This document shows, in pieces, positions 45,301-53,567 of a stretch of DNA of 64,000 nucleotides (position 1 is the stretch's first letter; every line of letters begins with the position of its first letter). Made by a program: the position numbers and the translations under genes. The stretch is from contig OZ245325.1 in assembly GCA_965225705.1 (NCBI GenBank), forward strand, positions 248,001-312,000, in the 5' to 3' direction. This DNA comes from G965225705 sp965225705. Its GTDB lineage: Bacteria > Pseudomonadota > Alphaproteobacteria > Caulobacterales > Maricaulaceae. Under the pieces are notes generated by a model, which was given only the letters and a program-made list of their open reading frames with translations, did not search any database and was not told where the DNA came from.

Positions 45301-45923
45301 GCAGGAAAAGCAGCACCTGCCCCGGTTTCGGCTGCATCTGTTTGTGCAGCAGGGTCACGACCACCAATCTCACGGGTCACGTCTGTCCCCCCTCCATCAG
45401 GGTCAAAACGATAAATGGAGGTACCAAGAATAGTACCGCTCCCCCCCTTACCACTGGAGGCACGTGCTGAAGAGACAGGGCGGTTCCTGTTGTTAAGAAC
45501 ACGAACTCTATAGTCATTTTCACTGAGGCCCTGAAATATGTAATTCCCTTCAGAATCTGTACGCGTGAAAGCAGTCTTAACAAAGCTGGCTCCCTGTTTT
45601 TGATACAGTTCAACAAAGGCCCCGTTAATACCTTTCGCACCAGGGGCGTTCGCGAAACTCCGTGAAGCTCCACCGCTATAATTCATATCTTCAAAAACAC
45701 GCCCTTTAATTTCCCCGGGCGCCGCAAAAACCTGGGCAGGCACCAGCCAAAAGAGAAACATTATCAGGATATGAGAGACAAAAGTCCCTGATCTTTTTTG
45801 AAGGTCTTCTCCCTTCTGTAAATTCTGCGTGTATGGCATGCATGCCTGTGGGCCATGGGTAGTTTTTTGCCCTCTGCAAAATTTAAAAAGGCAGAGAGAG
45901 AAAAAAGAAGACGATAGGGACAC
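39390..45923 (-). CDS. Giant secreted repeat protein (SdrD-like, beta-helix and DUF11-like domains)
   Basis: 2177 residues. The GTG at 45923 has AGGAG six to seven bases upstream, giving a long N-terminal region of ~45 residues before a Sec signal peptide ending QVFA (~residue 68). Two related halves follow. Each has an SdrD-B-like prealbumin fold (IKGRVFEDMNYSGG at ~73 and IAGRVFEDVQYGGG at ~732), then TNTNDTGPGSLRQF-type and right-handed beta-helix segments, ending in NTSEFSPV (second copy ~1345). After that come a beta-propeller-like region, a DUF11-like domain (ADLAVTIKVEDSRVLPG, ~1610) and a second DUF11-like unit near the end. There is no LPxTG, barrel or transmembrane anchor, so how it is held at the surface is unknown. 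Likely an adhesin or envelope structural protein. Confidence 0.8.
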   Translation of the reverse strand: MSLSSSFFSLCLFKFCRGQKTTHGPQACMPYTQNLQKGEDLQKRSGTFVSHILIMFLFWLVPAQVFAAPGEIKGRVFEDMNYSGGASRSFANAPGAKGINGAFVELYQKQGASFVKTAFTRTDSEGNYIFQGLSENDYRVRVLNNRNRPVSSARASSGKGGSGTILGTSIYRFDPDGGGTDVTREIGGRDPAAQTDAAETGAGAAFPAGSLIWTELTLGAGGADGVDFGFNFSTITNTNDTGPGSLRQFVENANGLVNTGLNVLGTTDTEVSVFEIPLTNGAAPRITLAREISIKDDGILLTGTTQKGVTSGTPVSAPTPVGTQKTVLPPFQEPFVQITGRGLIIEASKVTISGFDFHSMPGRIPLDVKENLQSVTIRDNWVGVKDSLTTNRRIRAGIFIDPNTQNMTLSHNYIAHALGEGISFKGSGLVEKNYFRRNGLVTRCSDNLSIENSARGRVVRVESNFIEFAGSMGIEALGIAGGARIINNSITTSGQFQGICDGQVENAGIRLSGTNSLVEDNVIYKNLGHGIVLQGFSVQGNRIRDNVFYANGGLALDLVQSRTSNLMGDGVSVNDSGDTDTGANMLFNFPVFEVAELAGDTLTLKGWARPDSEIDLYLADIDSAGRGAGTSNIFSPRTKQYGEGDVFITSFKEGSSQDTDTGQGSYDEDGNKDNTSAFLFTLNLSSLPAEIRSRLKLGALLTAIATDASNNTSEFSPVVAITPPPVVGYQIAGRVFEDVQYGGGPARRFIQAPGAQGLSNVLVELYRQEGANFVKTAETLSDADGNYSFSGVERGTYRVRPVNSAANPVRSSRPTTSLTEDVASVARGVLIYRHDPDDTNPDMSEWGGRNPSAQDDAVKQNDKAVFPLTALNWTEIVLVDKGVSGADFGFNFDTVTNTNTAGPGSLRQFILNANTLANTGLNQAYPSGTAPQAGWEYAIFAMPEADTGYLNDSFTQGGGKAFVVRPQTSLPVIRDGKTGLDGRLRAFAVTDPNTSVQDVSTGPRVIINGDGLTPKDSPLLQTNAEARFLYLGFVDHDHDGLRLLKGATGSQIESVSSVKTRTGVYSEADTVSVRNSIARENTREGLHFMNAKAADIQKNSLSNNKTGIAFTGEGDTGSVKENKIFNRAGVAQKQEQGLRIQDASGLTIEKNTIYDHTDDGLSVENIETGKTPGRVTITQNSFYHNGRLGIDLVPQDKTEPTLNDNGDTDTGPNTLLNFPVFESLELENGRVMVKGWSRPGAKIELFLADVSPGGPARIGDNRFGLTQDYGEGQVYLTTFTEGSADDTNTQTGPYTDRDNNQDSAAARFSFTLSLTSLPSGVRARLTPGALLTATATDAQGNTSEFSPVGEIKEPVLTPFICAGSLYLSQLSGGGATQLNTVSVSGETASLTPLGDTAHGYAYNALGYRTQDNFIYAMQTIRGGALLRFEASGKPQILSRPQNLPAGVTDITAGDVAPDGTYYGFYSQGGTSRLFKVPLTNPKALSAEIIALSSDIAIEDFAFNPKDGWAYAFDKKTQRFVGLNPATGEVKPFGPAYGDIGGTKTEENAGAFYADKEGQIYAYFEDGRIFLVETGLQANGSGQRVLVAQGPKTEGQDGASCRDSTPFTSNADLAVTIKVEDSRVLPGLPFTYVVTATNKGPLNTKTVAVELPLLPDQQYFVSDDGKGAYDPKTGVWTLGDLASGASRDLKLTMVLITTNPVEQNAEITGKSTPLETPDPDLSNNRAKVTVTPGTETGPPLPPLSCSAPKILDWAKAGWTAGSLTGSVTGDGFKTDITITGNAARSADLDTVLSDTAGLRLEADFASRTEAPVVMSLVFDQPVRTLNLRLAGLDKPSEQEFDRLKVRGYQDRNSSLTVAPLLRASSAKTVIVNDQAMGFAKSSDPLADKVLRIAFEAPVQKVELILEADHGALDNPSPQSLALGNFSLCLDSDALFSLTPDQEQTTQPGSSVVYKLDLNVGKTLTPPNELSFSLTSSQKLTWVFYGDTDGDGQLSPQDKLWKAGDPIPSGSSVFFAKTMIPTDLDGLWRDQTRVEAVLKKNGGVYRDSAQLITRASAEVSGEVVGVKTMAVDQACDGTPDGAFAETASARPGACVLYRIAFRNEGDGPVSQLTVHDAVPPWTSYVAKSARLISGPQDGAPAGTISEPAAGRGGLVFGFSSSVPPGKGGEVEFSVKVNDK

Positions 45924-46337
45924 ACTCTTCTCCTGATCTGAGGTGTTAAAAACAAAAATTCTCCTTTAAGTTGAGTAAATTTTTATCCAGTATTTATTAA
46001 TTTGGTTTTAAGGCATATGATAAATTTATCCTTAAAGCCTTCACAGCCCACCTGACAATAAAACGCAAAGACCCCCTTTCTGCATAAAAAAACAGGGGCC
46101 TGACAGGCACATATAAAAATATAAATCAGGAAAAAGCCTGCTAAAATAGCTGAAACTCGAAAACTCCTTAAAAGGAAAGCTGGTATAGAAGAGGAAACCA
46201 AAAACAGACTGTTCTGATTTTCATAATTTTAAAAAAAGCATACGCATTTAACATAAAGGACCAAAAAAGGGCCGGACTTGACAGCTTTAGAAAATTTTTA
46301 AACATAGTAGGGTTTGTGTCATTTTGGAATATTTTCT
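45924..46337. other. AT-rich intergenic region between the giant gene and tag
   Basis: About 410 bases of very AT-rich DNA. It must carry divergent promoters for the giant gene and tag. No convincing coding frame, repeat or hairpin terminator was seen. Confidence 0.5.
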
Positions 46338-46943
46338 ATGCAAACCCCGCATCACCGTTGTCGCTGGGTCCCATCCCGGGACGCCCTGTATTGTGCCTAT
46401 CATGATGAAGAGTGGGGCGTTCCGGAGTGGGATTCCCAAGCCCTTTTTGAAAAGCTTCTTCTTGACGGTATGCAGGCCGGGCTGGCCTGGATCACGATTT
46501 TACGCAAACGGGACACTTTAAGAGAGGCCTATCACGGTTTTAACCCTGAACGTCTTGCGCGCTATGATGGGGCTGATCGTGCCCGCCTTCTTAACAATCC
46601 TGGCGTTATTCGATCAAAAACCAAGATTGACGCTGCCATCACCAATGCACAGGCCTGGCTAGGCTTACGTGAACAGGGTGTATGTTTTTCTGACTTCCTC
46701 TGGTCTTTTGTCGGGGGTGAGCCCCTGCAAAACAGCTGGACCAGAGCGGAAGATGTCCCGGCACAGACCTCACAATCTGAAGCCATGTCCAAAGCTTTAA
46801 AGGAGAAAGGCTTTAAATTTTGTGGCCCCGTCATTGTCTATGCCTTTATGCAGGCTGTTGGCATGGTCAATGATCATACACGTTCCTGCTTTCGTCATAT
46901 GCCTGTGAAAATTCTGGGTCAGCAGAGCCCTTTTGCTTCGTAA
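46338..46943 (+). CDS. tag: DNA-3-methyladenine glycosylase I
   Basis: 201 residues. Excises 3-methyladenine from alkylated DNA. RCRWVPSRDALYCAYHDEEWGVP (read as two parts: RCRW with the first zinc Cys, and YHDEEWG) is the family opening; LFEKLLLDGMQAGLAW follows, and the C-terminal GMVNDHTRSCFRH carries the remaining zinc His and Cys. The ATG at 46338 is chosen because it gives the standard start MQTPHHRCRW; an upstream TTG adds eight unconserved residues. Confidence 0.95.
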   Translation: MQTPHHRCRWVPSRDALYCAYHDEEWGVPEWDSQALFEKLLLDGMQAGLAWITILRKRDTLREAYHGFNPERLARYDGADRARLLNNPGVIRSKTKIDAAITNAQAWLGLREQGVCFSDFLWSFVGGEPLQNSWTRAEDVPAQTSQSEAMSKALKEKGFKFCGPVIVYAFMQAVGMVNDHTRSCFRHMPVKILGQQSPFAS

Positions 46944-47066
46944 AGACGTCACCGGTTCAAGCATCTGACAGGGCCGGAAGGTGTGTAAAAATCCAGTTAA
47001 AACCTTTCCTTTTTTAAAAAAAAGGACTAAAAGAGATTTTTATCTTTTGCTCTTAAGGATCACACT

Positions 47067-49349
47067 ATGCGCATATTTATCATGTTTGTTTTGGGTCTTA
47101 TGTCAGCTTTAGCAACAGGATGCGATAATATGGATGGAAAAACTGACTCCCAACAGGAACAGACAATAAATACCACGCCCGAACAACAGTCTGAGAAACG
47201 AAATGATACAACAGCGCAACAAGCTGTAAAGCCTGTAGAAAAAACTATAGACACAGCATCACACCCTGTGCCTGATGGTCTGCCTCTCCAGCCTGCCCGT
47301 CAGGATGATCCGCGATTATGGCTGGAGGAAGTTGAGGGAGAACAGGCCCTGGAACAGGTGCGGAGCTGGAACAAACGCTCCCTTGACGATCTGATGGCTG
47401 ATCCCCGCTATAAAACATTTGAAGACCAGGCACTTAAAATTCTTAATGCCCAGGACAAAATCCCCTATCCGTCTTATCGCGGAGATTATGTTGCCAATTT
47501 CTGGCAGGATAGTCAGCATGTGCGTGGTCTCTGGCGGACGACCAGTCTGGAAAATTATCTGTCTGCTACCCCTGTGTGGGAGACGATTCTGGACATTGAC
47601 AAGCTTGCTGAGGAGGAGAAGAAGAACTGGGTATATAAAGGGGCGAGCTGTCTTGAACCTTCTTATAATCTGTGCATGCTCACGCTTTCTGACGGGGGGA
47701 AGGATGCTTCTGTGCGGCGTGAATTCGATATATCCACAAAAAGTTTTGTTGAAACTGGTTTTCATCTTGAAGAGTCCAAAGGCTCAACGGCCTGGCTGGA
47801 CAAAGACCATCTTTTAGTTGCTGTTGATTTTGGGAAAGATACGCTGACTTCCTCCGGCTATCCTTATGTGGTGAAGCTCTGGACACGGGGCACGCCCCTT
47901 ACAGAGGCGAAAGAGCTTATCCGCGGCGATAAAACTGATGTCGCTGTCTGGCCTTTTGTCATCACCTTAGAGGGGGGACGCCGTGAAGCCTTTGCCCTTC
48001 AGTCTAAGACATTTTTTGAATCGCAAAACTGGTGGTTGCCAGAAGGGCGCGATCCTGTACCTTTACCTCTCCCCCAAAAATCAACCCTTCAGGGCACATA
48101 TAAAGATCAGCTTCTTGTCACGCTGGAAGAAGACTGGCGGGGTTTTTCTAAAGGTTCCCTGATTTCTTTTTCTCTGAAGTCTTTTTTTGAAACGGGAAAG
48201 ATCAGGGATATCAAACCTGTCTACACACCTCATGAACGGGCTTCCCTTGAAAGTGTAGCGCCCACAAAATCAGGGGTTTTGGTGACTCTTTATGAAAATG
48301 TCAAAGGAGAGGCCCGGGTCTTTGAGTATAAGGATGAGGTCTGGTCTTCAACACGCCTTGACCTTCCTAAAAATGGATCTGTCAAAATTGTTTCTGCCAA
48401 TGCTTATGAAGATATCGCCTTTATCAATACAGAAAGTTTTCTTCACCCTGATACACTCTGGATGGTGAACACACAGGAGAAAACAACCAAACAGGTGAAA
48501 TCCCTGCCAGAGCGCTTTAACCCCCGGGATCTTCAGACAGAACAATTTGAAGCACGCTCACGGGATGGAACACGTATCCCCTATTTTGTCATTCGCAAAA
48601 AGGGGGGGGTTCCTGATGGTAAAAATCCGACACTTCTTTATGGCTATGGGGGTTTTCAGATTTCCTTAACACCCAGCTATTCCGGTGTTTTAGGCAAGCT
48701 CTGGCTGGAACGTGGGGGTGTTTATGTCCTTGCCAATATTCGCGGAGGGGGAGAATTTGGACCCACCTGGCATCAGGCAGGCCTTAAAACCGAACGCCAG
48801 CACATTTATGATGACTTTATTGCTGTGGCTGAAGACCTGATCACACGTAACATCACCACACCAGAGCATTTGGGTATTATGGGGGGCTCTAATGGGGGGC
48901 TTTTGATGGGAGTCATGTATACACAACGCCCCGATCTCTGGCATGCTGTTGTGTGTCAGGTTCCGCTTCTTGATATGCTGCGTTTTCACAAACTTTTGGC
49001 CGGGGCCAGCTGGGTGGCGGAATATGGGGATCCGGACAAGCCTCAGGAAGGTGCTTTTCTTGAGAGCATATCCCCCTATCATAACCTGAAAGCCGGGGGA
49101 CATTATCCGGATATTTTCTTCCTGACTTCCACCAAGGACGATCGGGTCCATCCCGGCCATGCCCGCAAAATGGCAAAACTGATTGAAGAAGCTGGCTATC
49201 CTTTCCTTTATTATGAAAATATTGACGGAGGACATTCTGCGGCAGCCAATCTTAAAGAAAGCGCCCGCCGCACGGCTTTGGAATATGTCTTTTTGAGTCA
49301 AAGACTGATGGACGGGGCACCTTCACCGGACAGTAACCCCACACCTTAA
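47067..49349 (+). CDS. Prolyl oligopeptidase family lipoprotein (S9A)
   Basis: 760 residues. A signal peptide ends in the lipobox LATGC (~Cys 19), so it is a periplasmic lipoprotein. A low-complexity Gln/Thr linker (~25-75) precedes the beta-propeller domain beginning DDPRLWLEEVEGEQAL. The C-terminal alpha/beta-hydrolase domain carries the triad: Ser ~608 in GGSNGG, Asp ~691 in STKDDRVHP and His ~723 in DGGHSAA. It is predicted to cut short peptides after proline, though lipoprotein members may differ. It follows tag by 123 bases on the same strand. A tandem repeat array lies just downstream. Confidence 0.92.
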   Translation: MRIFIMFVLGLMSALATGCDNMDGKTDSQQEQTINTTPEQQSEKRNDTTAQQAVKPVEKTIDTASHPVPDGLPLQPARQDDPRLWLEEVEGEQALEQVRSWNKRSLDDLMADPRYKTFEDQALKILNAQDKIPYPSYRGDYVANFWQDSQHVRGLWRTTSLENYLSATPVWETILDIDKLAEEEKKNWVYKGASCLEPSYNLCMLTLSDGGKDASVRREFDISTKSFVETGFHLEESKGSTAWLDKDHLLVAVDFGKDTLTSSGYPYVVKLWTRGTPLTEAKELIRGDKTDVAVWPFVITLEGGRREAFALQSKTFFESQNWWLPEGRDPVPLPLPQKSTLQGTYKDQLLVTLEEDWRGFSKGSLISFSLKSFFETGKIRDIKPVYTPHERASLESVAPTKSGVLVTLYENVKGEARVFEYKDEVWSSTRLDLPKNGSVKIVSANAYEDIAFINTESFLHPDTLWMVNTQEKTTKQVKSLPERFNPRDLQTEQFEARSRDGTRIPYFVIRKKGGVPDGKNPTLLYGYGGFQISLTPSYSGVLGKLWLERGGVYVLANIRGGGEFGPTWHQAGLKTERQHIYDDFIAVAEDLITRNITTPEHLGIMGGSNGGLLMGVMYTQRPDLWHAVVCQVPLLDMLRFHKLLAGASWVAEYGDPDKPQEGAFLESISPYHNLKAGGHYPDIFFLTSTKDDRVHPGHARKMAKLIEEAGYPFLYYENIDGGHSAAANLKESARRTALEYVFLSQRLMDGAPSPDSNPTP

Positions 49350-49381
49350 AGCCTGCCTCTTCTTAAGGATGCTGCACCCGT

Positions 49382-49447
49382 AGGGTGTCTCACTCTTAGG
49401 GTGTTATCACTCTCAGGGTGTTATCACTCTCAGGGTGTTGTACTCTG
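49382..49447. repeat. 16-17-bp tandem repeat, four units
   Basis: Units: AGGGTGTCTCACTCTT (49382-49397), AGGGTGTTATCACTCTC (49398-49414 and again, identical, 49415-49431) and AGGGTGTTGTACTCTG (49432-49447). The array lies between convergent stop codons of the peptidase and trmL. Units resemble the AGGGTATAGCGCCTC repeat at 31213 in length and opening bases. Confidence 0.85.
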
Positions 49448-49560
49448 AAATTCTTCATGACATGGGGCTACTGACATATTCTCTGCAGGTCACCAGTTGC
49501 GAAGTGCTTTGACCCTTGAGGGTATCTATCCGGGAGGTGAGACTGTGTCCGGGGGACTTC

Positions 49561-50025
49561 TTAATGTCCAAAAGCCCCTGCTTTGGTCTGACGTAAAGCC
49601 TCGCCGAGACCCAGGGCCGCGGCTGTGACAAGATTAAAAGAGCGTGTCTGTGGCATCAAAGGCAGGTAAAGACGGGCTTCAGCAGTCTTTTGGACATGGT
49701 CAGGAACACCTGCACTTTCCCGGCCAAAAAGGAGCGTATCTTCAGCCTGAAAAGAAAAGAGATCATAGCGTTGCTCTGCCTGTGTGGTAAAAAGAACAAG
49801 ACGGCCCTGCCTGCGTGCAGGGCTGTTGAGAAAGGCCTGCCAGTCCTGATGACGTTCAATCCGGTCCGGATCCCCATAATCGAGAGCAACACGGCGTAGC
49901 TTTTTATCATCCAGAGGAAAGCCACAGGGCTCAATAATCTCCAAAATAGCGCCCAAACAGGCCGACAGGCGCAGCGCAGCACCAAGGTTTTGAGGGATAT
50001 CAGGCTGAAAAAAAGCAAGACGCAT
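49561..50025 (-). CDS. trmL: tRNA (cytidine(34)-2'-O)-methyltransferase
   Basis: 154-residue SPOUT-fold enzyme that methylates the wobble nucleotide of tRNA-Leu. The N-terminal FFQPDIPQNLGAALRLSACLG, the middle LLFGRESAGVP and the C-terminal trefoil-knot segment RSFNLVTAAALGLGEALRQ are the family signature, although SFNLVTAAA replaces the common SLNVAVAAA. Length is typical. It lies 57 bases downstream of murA on the same strand and could share its transcript. Confidence 0.93.
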   Translation of the reverse strand: MRLAFFQPDIPQNLGAALRLSACLGAILEIIEPCGFPLDDKKLRRVALDYGDPDRIERHQDWQAFLNSPARRQGRLVLFTTQAEQRYDLFSFQAEDTLLFGRESAGVPDHVQKTAEARLYLPLMPQTRSFNLVTAAALGLGEALRQTKAGAFGH

Positions 50026-50082
50026 AGAAACAGAACCTTTCTGTGCAGGAAGAGGGAAACAGGGTGTAAAATGCCCGGAGCT

Positions 50083-51354
50083 TCACGAGGAAGCTGCCTC
50101 ACGCCGTATTCTGGCACCACAGGCCGCAAGCTTGCTGTCAAGACGCTCAAAACCGCGATCAAGATGATAGATACGGTTGATAACTGTTTCCCCCTCCGCG
50201 GCCAGAGCTGCAATCACCAAACTGACCGAAGCCCGTAAATCTGTTGCCATAACCGGGGCACCTTTGAGGGGGTTAAGACCACGGACAACAGCCTCATGAC
50301 CCGCGACCTGAATATCTGCTCCCATGCGCAAAAGCTCCGGAACATGCATAAAACGGTTTTCAAAAATGGTTTCACGGATATGGGCAACACCCTGTGCGGT
50401 CGTCATGAAAGCCATAAACTGTGCCTGAAGATCTGTTGGAAAGGCAGGATAAGGCCCCGTCACCACGTCAAGGCTTTCATAAGGTGTCTCAGGATCACGG
50501 GATATGGTGATAGTGTCCCCATCCCGGGCAAGGGTGATACCTGCCGCCTCCATCAAATCCCATAAGGCTGTGAGCTCATCATACCCCGCCCCCTTCAGGC
50601 GAACGCACCCCCCTGCCATAGCGGCAGCCAGAGCATAGGTCCCCGTTTCAATACGATCCGCCACCACGCGATGATGTGTCCCTGTCAGACGTTCAACACC
50701 CTGAATATGAATATGGCTCTCGCCGGCACCTTCAATCTGCGCCCCCATCCTGTTCAAACAGGTCGCAAGATCAGCAATTTCAGGCTCTCGCGCAGCATTT
50801 TCAAGAACAGTCTCCCCCCGGGCCAGAACAGACGCCAGCATGGCATGCTCTGTGGCCCCAACAGAAATGAAAGGAAAAACGACACGCCCCCCTTTTAACC
50901 CTTTGGGGGCGGAGGCCACAACATTTCCATCAACCAGATCAATCTCTGCCCCGAGGACCCCAAGGGCTTTTAAATGCAAATCAACAGGACGTGCCCCAAT
51001 GGCACACCCCCCGGGGAGGGAGACATGTGCCCTGCCCTCTCGGGCAAGAAGAGGGCCTAAGACATTAAAAGTCGCCCGCATTTTACGAACAAGATCATAA
51101 GGCGCTTCCACAGAAGTGATGTGGGCGGCATGAAGAAAGAGGCGCGCGCCCGGGCGTTCTTCTACAACAACCCCCATGCGTGCCATGGTGTGCCCCATAA
51201 AGCGCGTATCAGCAAGTCTTGGAACATTCGAAAGCTCCAGAGCTTCATCTGTGAGCAGAGCAGCTGCCATTAATTTCAGGGCAGAATTTTTGGCGCCGCT
51301 GATGATAATATCTCCCTCTAAAGGGACACCACCTTCAATAACAATACGCTCCAT
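50083..51354 (-). CDS. murA: UDP-N-acetylglucosamine 1-carboxyvinyltransferase
   Basis: 423 residues. First committed step of peptidoglycan synthesis, adding enolpyruvate from PEP to UDP-GlcNAc. The early [20 protein letters not shown] is the family opening, and the catalytic Cys ~117 is in [13 protein letters not shown], so the enzyme should be the fosfomycin-sensitive type. Later [16 protein letters not shown] and [18 protein letters not shown] are typical. Two inside-out alpha/beta domains fill the length. Confidence 0.97.
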   Translation of the reverse strand: MERIVIEGGVPLEGDIIISGAKNSALKLMAAALLTDEALELSNVPRLADTRFMGHTMARMGVVVEERPGARLFLHAAHITSVEAPYDLVRKMRATFNVLGPLLAREGRAHVSLPGGCAIGARPVDLHLKALGVLGAEIDLVDGNVVASAPKGLKGGRVVFPFISVGATEHAMLASVLARGETVLENAAREPEIADLATCLNRMGAQIEGAGESHIHIQGVERLTGTHHRVVADRIETGTYALAAAMAGGCVRLKGAGYDELTALWDLMEAAGITLARDGDTITISRDPETPYESLDVVTGPYPAFPTDLQAQFMAFMTTAQGVAHIRETIFENRFMHVPELLRMGADIQVAGHEAVVRGLNPLKGAPVMATDLRASVSLVIAALAAEGETVINRIYHLDRGFERLDSKLAACGARIRREAASS

Positions 51355-51483
51355 GCTGTTGTGTTCCCTCTTCAGGCCTGTAACCCGATGCAGATCTCTT
51401 TTAGATATAAAAGATAATTTTGTTTTTATACTCTGTAGCTTTCAAATTTTCTCTCTACACGTGTGATCCCGTATCCCGCCTGT

Positions 51484-52047
51484 TCAGGCATAGCTTACTG
51501 TGTAAGAGACCTGCACAAAACCATTTGGAAATGCCTTGGCCTGTGTATGTTTCAGATGAATATCTTTAAAAGTTTTGCCGAACAAAGGCTTTCCTTCACC
51601 AAGGAGGATGGGAGCACGTGTCAGCGTTATCTCATCGATCAGCCCGAGGTTGAGAAAAGCCTGAATCACCTTTCCCCCATCAATATACGCATGGTGATAG
51701 CCTTCACTGCTCAGCTGAGCCATCAGATCCCTTATATCACCACCATAGATTTCAACTTTGTTTTTCAGGTTTTCCGGAGGGTGTGTTCTTGTCTGGCTTA
51801 ACACGATAATGCGTTTGTCACCATAAGGCCAGGAGTCATCATGAAGGTCCATGCTGGCAATCATATCCATACATTTTCGTCCCATAATGATGCAATCAAC
51901 GGAAGAAAAATAGTCCTTAAACCCCATATCAGCCTGTTCACCCATATCACCCCCCTGCTGACCTGCGGTTTGTAACCAGTCGATACTGCCATTGGCCCGT
52001 GCTATAAAACCATCAACACTGGTTGCGATGAAAACTGAACATTTCAC
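51484..52047 (-). CDS. Dihydrofolate-reductase-like (RibD C-terminal family) protein
   Basis: 187 residues. A GTG at 52047, with AAGGAG ten bases upstream, gives MKCSVFIATSVDGFIARANG, the standard opening of the RibD_C/DHFR-like family; longer starts run into the tdh gene. The middle has IIMGRKCMDM and KRIIVLSQTR, and the end IDGGKVIQAFLNLGLIDEI and TRAPILLGEGKPLFG. Family members bind NADPH and reduce pteridine or pyrimidine-like substrates; this one's substrate is not known. It starts 29 bases after the tdh stop, so the two are probably one transcript. Confidence 0.87.
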   Translation of the reverse strand: MKCSVFIATSVDGFIARANGSIDWLQTAGQQGGDMGEQADMGFKDYFSSVDCIIMGRKCMDMIASMDLHDDSWPYGDKRIIVLSQTRTHPPENLKNKVEIYGGDIRDLMAQLSSEGYHHAYIDGGKVIQAFLNLGLIDEITLTRAPILLGEGKPLFGKTFKDIHLKHTQAKAFPNGFVQVSYTVSYA

Positions 52048-52075
52048 AGGTAAAAGTCTCCTTTTTAGGGAGAGG

Positions 52076-53107
52076 TTATGTCTGCCAGGACAGGATAACT
52101 TTACCACCCTCCCCTGATTGCATAACCTCAAAAGCTTTTTCAAAATTTTCGGCATCAAAATGGTGGGTTATGACAGGAGAAATATCAAGACCTGCCTCCA
52201 GCATGGCCAGCATTTTATACCAGGTTTCATACATTTCCCGCCCATAAATCCCCTTTATGGTGAGGGCTTTGAAAATAAAGCGTGAAAAATCAAAGCTGAA
52301 CGGTTCAGAAGGAAGACCGAGACAGGCAATTTTTCCGCCCATAACCATGACATCAACCATCTGGCGCAGGGCAGAGGGAGATCCTGACATTTCAAGACCA
52401 ATATCAAACCCCTCTTTCATACCAAGCTCTGTCATCACAGTGTTGAGATCTTCCTGTGCAACATCAACTGTGCGCAGTTTTCTGACCGTCTTCTCAGCAA
52501 GAGCAAGGCGCTCAGGCCTGACATCGGTCAGCACAATATGCCGCGCCCCTGCATGGCGGGCCACAGCCGCAGCCATAATGCCAATAGGGCCCGCACCTGT
52601 AATTAAGACATCTTCGCCGAAGACATCAAAGCTCAAAGCAGCATGAACAGCATTCCCAAGAGGATCAAGAACAGCCGCCGTCTCCATAGAAACATGGTCC
52701 GGCAGAGCAATCACATTAAAGGCAGGTAAAACCATATAGTCCGCAAAAGCCCCCGGAACATGTACACCTATACCTTTTGTGTCAGGATCAAGGTGAAAAC
52801 GGCCAGCACGTGCCGCACGGCTTGTTCTGCCGACAAGATGCCCCTCCCCTGAGACCCGCTGCCCTTTATGAAAGCCCTGAACATCGGCGCCCATATCTTC
52901 AATAACGCCCCCCCATTCATGGCCAATGATTAAAGGGGTTGGGATTGTTTTTTGGGCCCAGTCATCCCACTGATAAATATGTAAATCTGTCCCACACAGG
53001 GATGTTTTTTGAATTTTGACCAGAACATCACGTGCACCGGGAACGGGCATGGGCTCATCACGGAAAACAAGACCGGGGCCGGGTTGTGCTTTGACGAGTG
53101 CGCGCAT
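52076..53107 (-). CDS. tdh: L-threonine 3-dehydrogenase, structural-zinc cysteines absent
   Basis: 343-residue medium-chain dehydrogenase that oxidises threonine to 2-amino-3-ketobutyrate. Catalytic zinc residues Cys ~38 (LCGTDLHIY) and GHEWGG (His ~63, Glu ~64) are intact, and VLITGAGPIGIMAA binds NAD. The structural-zinc lobe, four Cys in E. coli, reads GHLVGRTSRAARAGRFHLD: the four positions (93, 96, 99, 107) are Gly, Ser, Ala and Asp. Everything else, including the LPSEPFSFDFSRFIFKALTIKGIYGREMYETW region (split by the family into two motifs), points to Tdh. A related polyol dehydrogenase is less likely. Confidence 0.9.
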   Translation of the reverse strand: MRALVKAQPGPGLVFRDEPMPVPGARDVLVKIQKTSLCGTDLHIYQWDDWAQKTIPTPLIIGHEWGGVIEDMGADVQGFHKGQRVSGEGHLVGRTSRAARAGRFHLDPDTKGIGVHVPGAFADYMVLPAFNVIALPDHVSMETAAVLDPLGNAVHAALSFDVFGEDVLITGAGPIGIMAAAVARHAGARHIVLTDVRPERLALAEKTVRKLRTVDVAQEDLNTVMTELGMKEGFDIGLEMSGSPSALRQMVDVMVMGGKIACLGLPSEPFSFDFSRFIFKALTIKGIYGREMYETWYKMLAMLEAGLDISPVITHHFDAENFEKAFEVMQSGEGGKVILSWQT

Positions 53108-53567
53108 AAGGGTTTTTCCTTCTTAAAGAGGGTGACATATGTATCACAGGGCATAAGCTCTGCCTCCTGTTCTCCTTAAAACAGAGAGGGGATATGTAAG
53201 ACAGAGCAATATGAGAAACTATAACAAAAAAATTAAATCTATAAGGAAGAATCCATACAAGAACAAGTCTCTAAAAAACTGTTCCTGAAAAACCAGAGAG
53301 AGTGTTGTTATCTTCTGGATCCAAAACTCTGTGTCTGGAAGCAAAGCAGAACAAACATGATGCTCCTCAGATGGTTTTGAAGCTTTGTTCCGGAAAAATT
53401 TCCTCAGCACAATTTTCATGTTTTGAACTGCTCTTTCCACGACAAAAACAGGTTTGTCATAATCTTCTTGAACAGAAAGGTGAGGGGCTTTAAACTTGAG
53501 CACAGGAGAACCCGCCTCATCCCACACAGGGTGGTGAAAACAGGACAAAGTCTCTCCCACACACAAC
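53108..53567. other. Intergenic region between divergent tdh and aroK
   Basis: About 460 bases, with A-rich runs around 53220-53290. It must hold the divergent promoters. A plus-strand frame at 53302-53493 and a long minus-strand frame across aroK have no family support. No repeats or RNA genes were recognised. Confidence 0.5.

Noticed and set aside
51361..51483. Possible small gene between murA and the DHFR-like gene
   Set aside because: Only ~130 bases, with frames that are antisense to neighbours; nothing supports translation.
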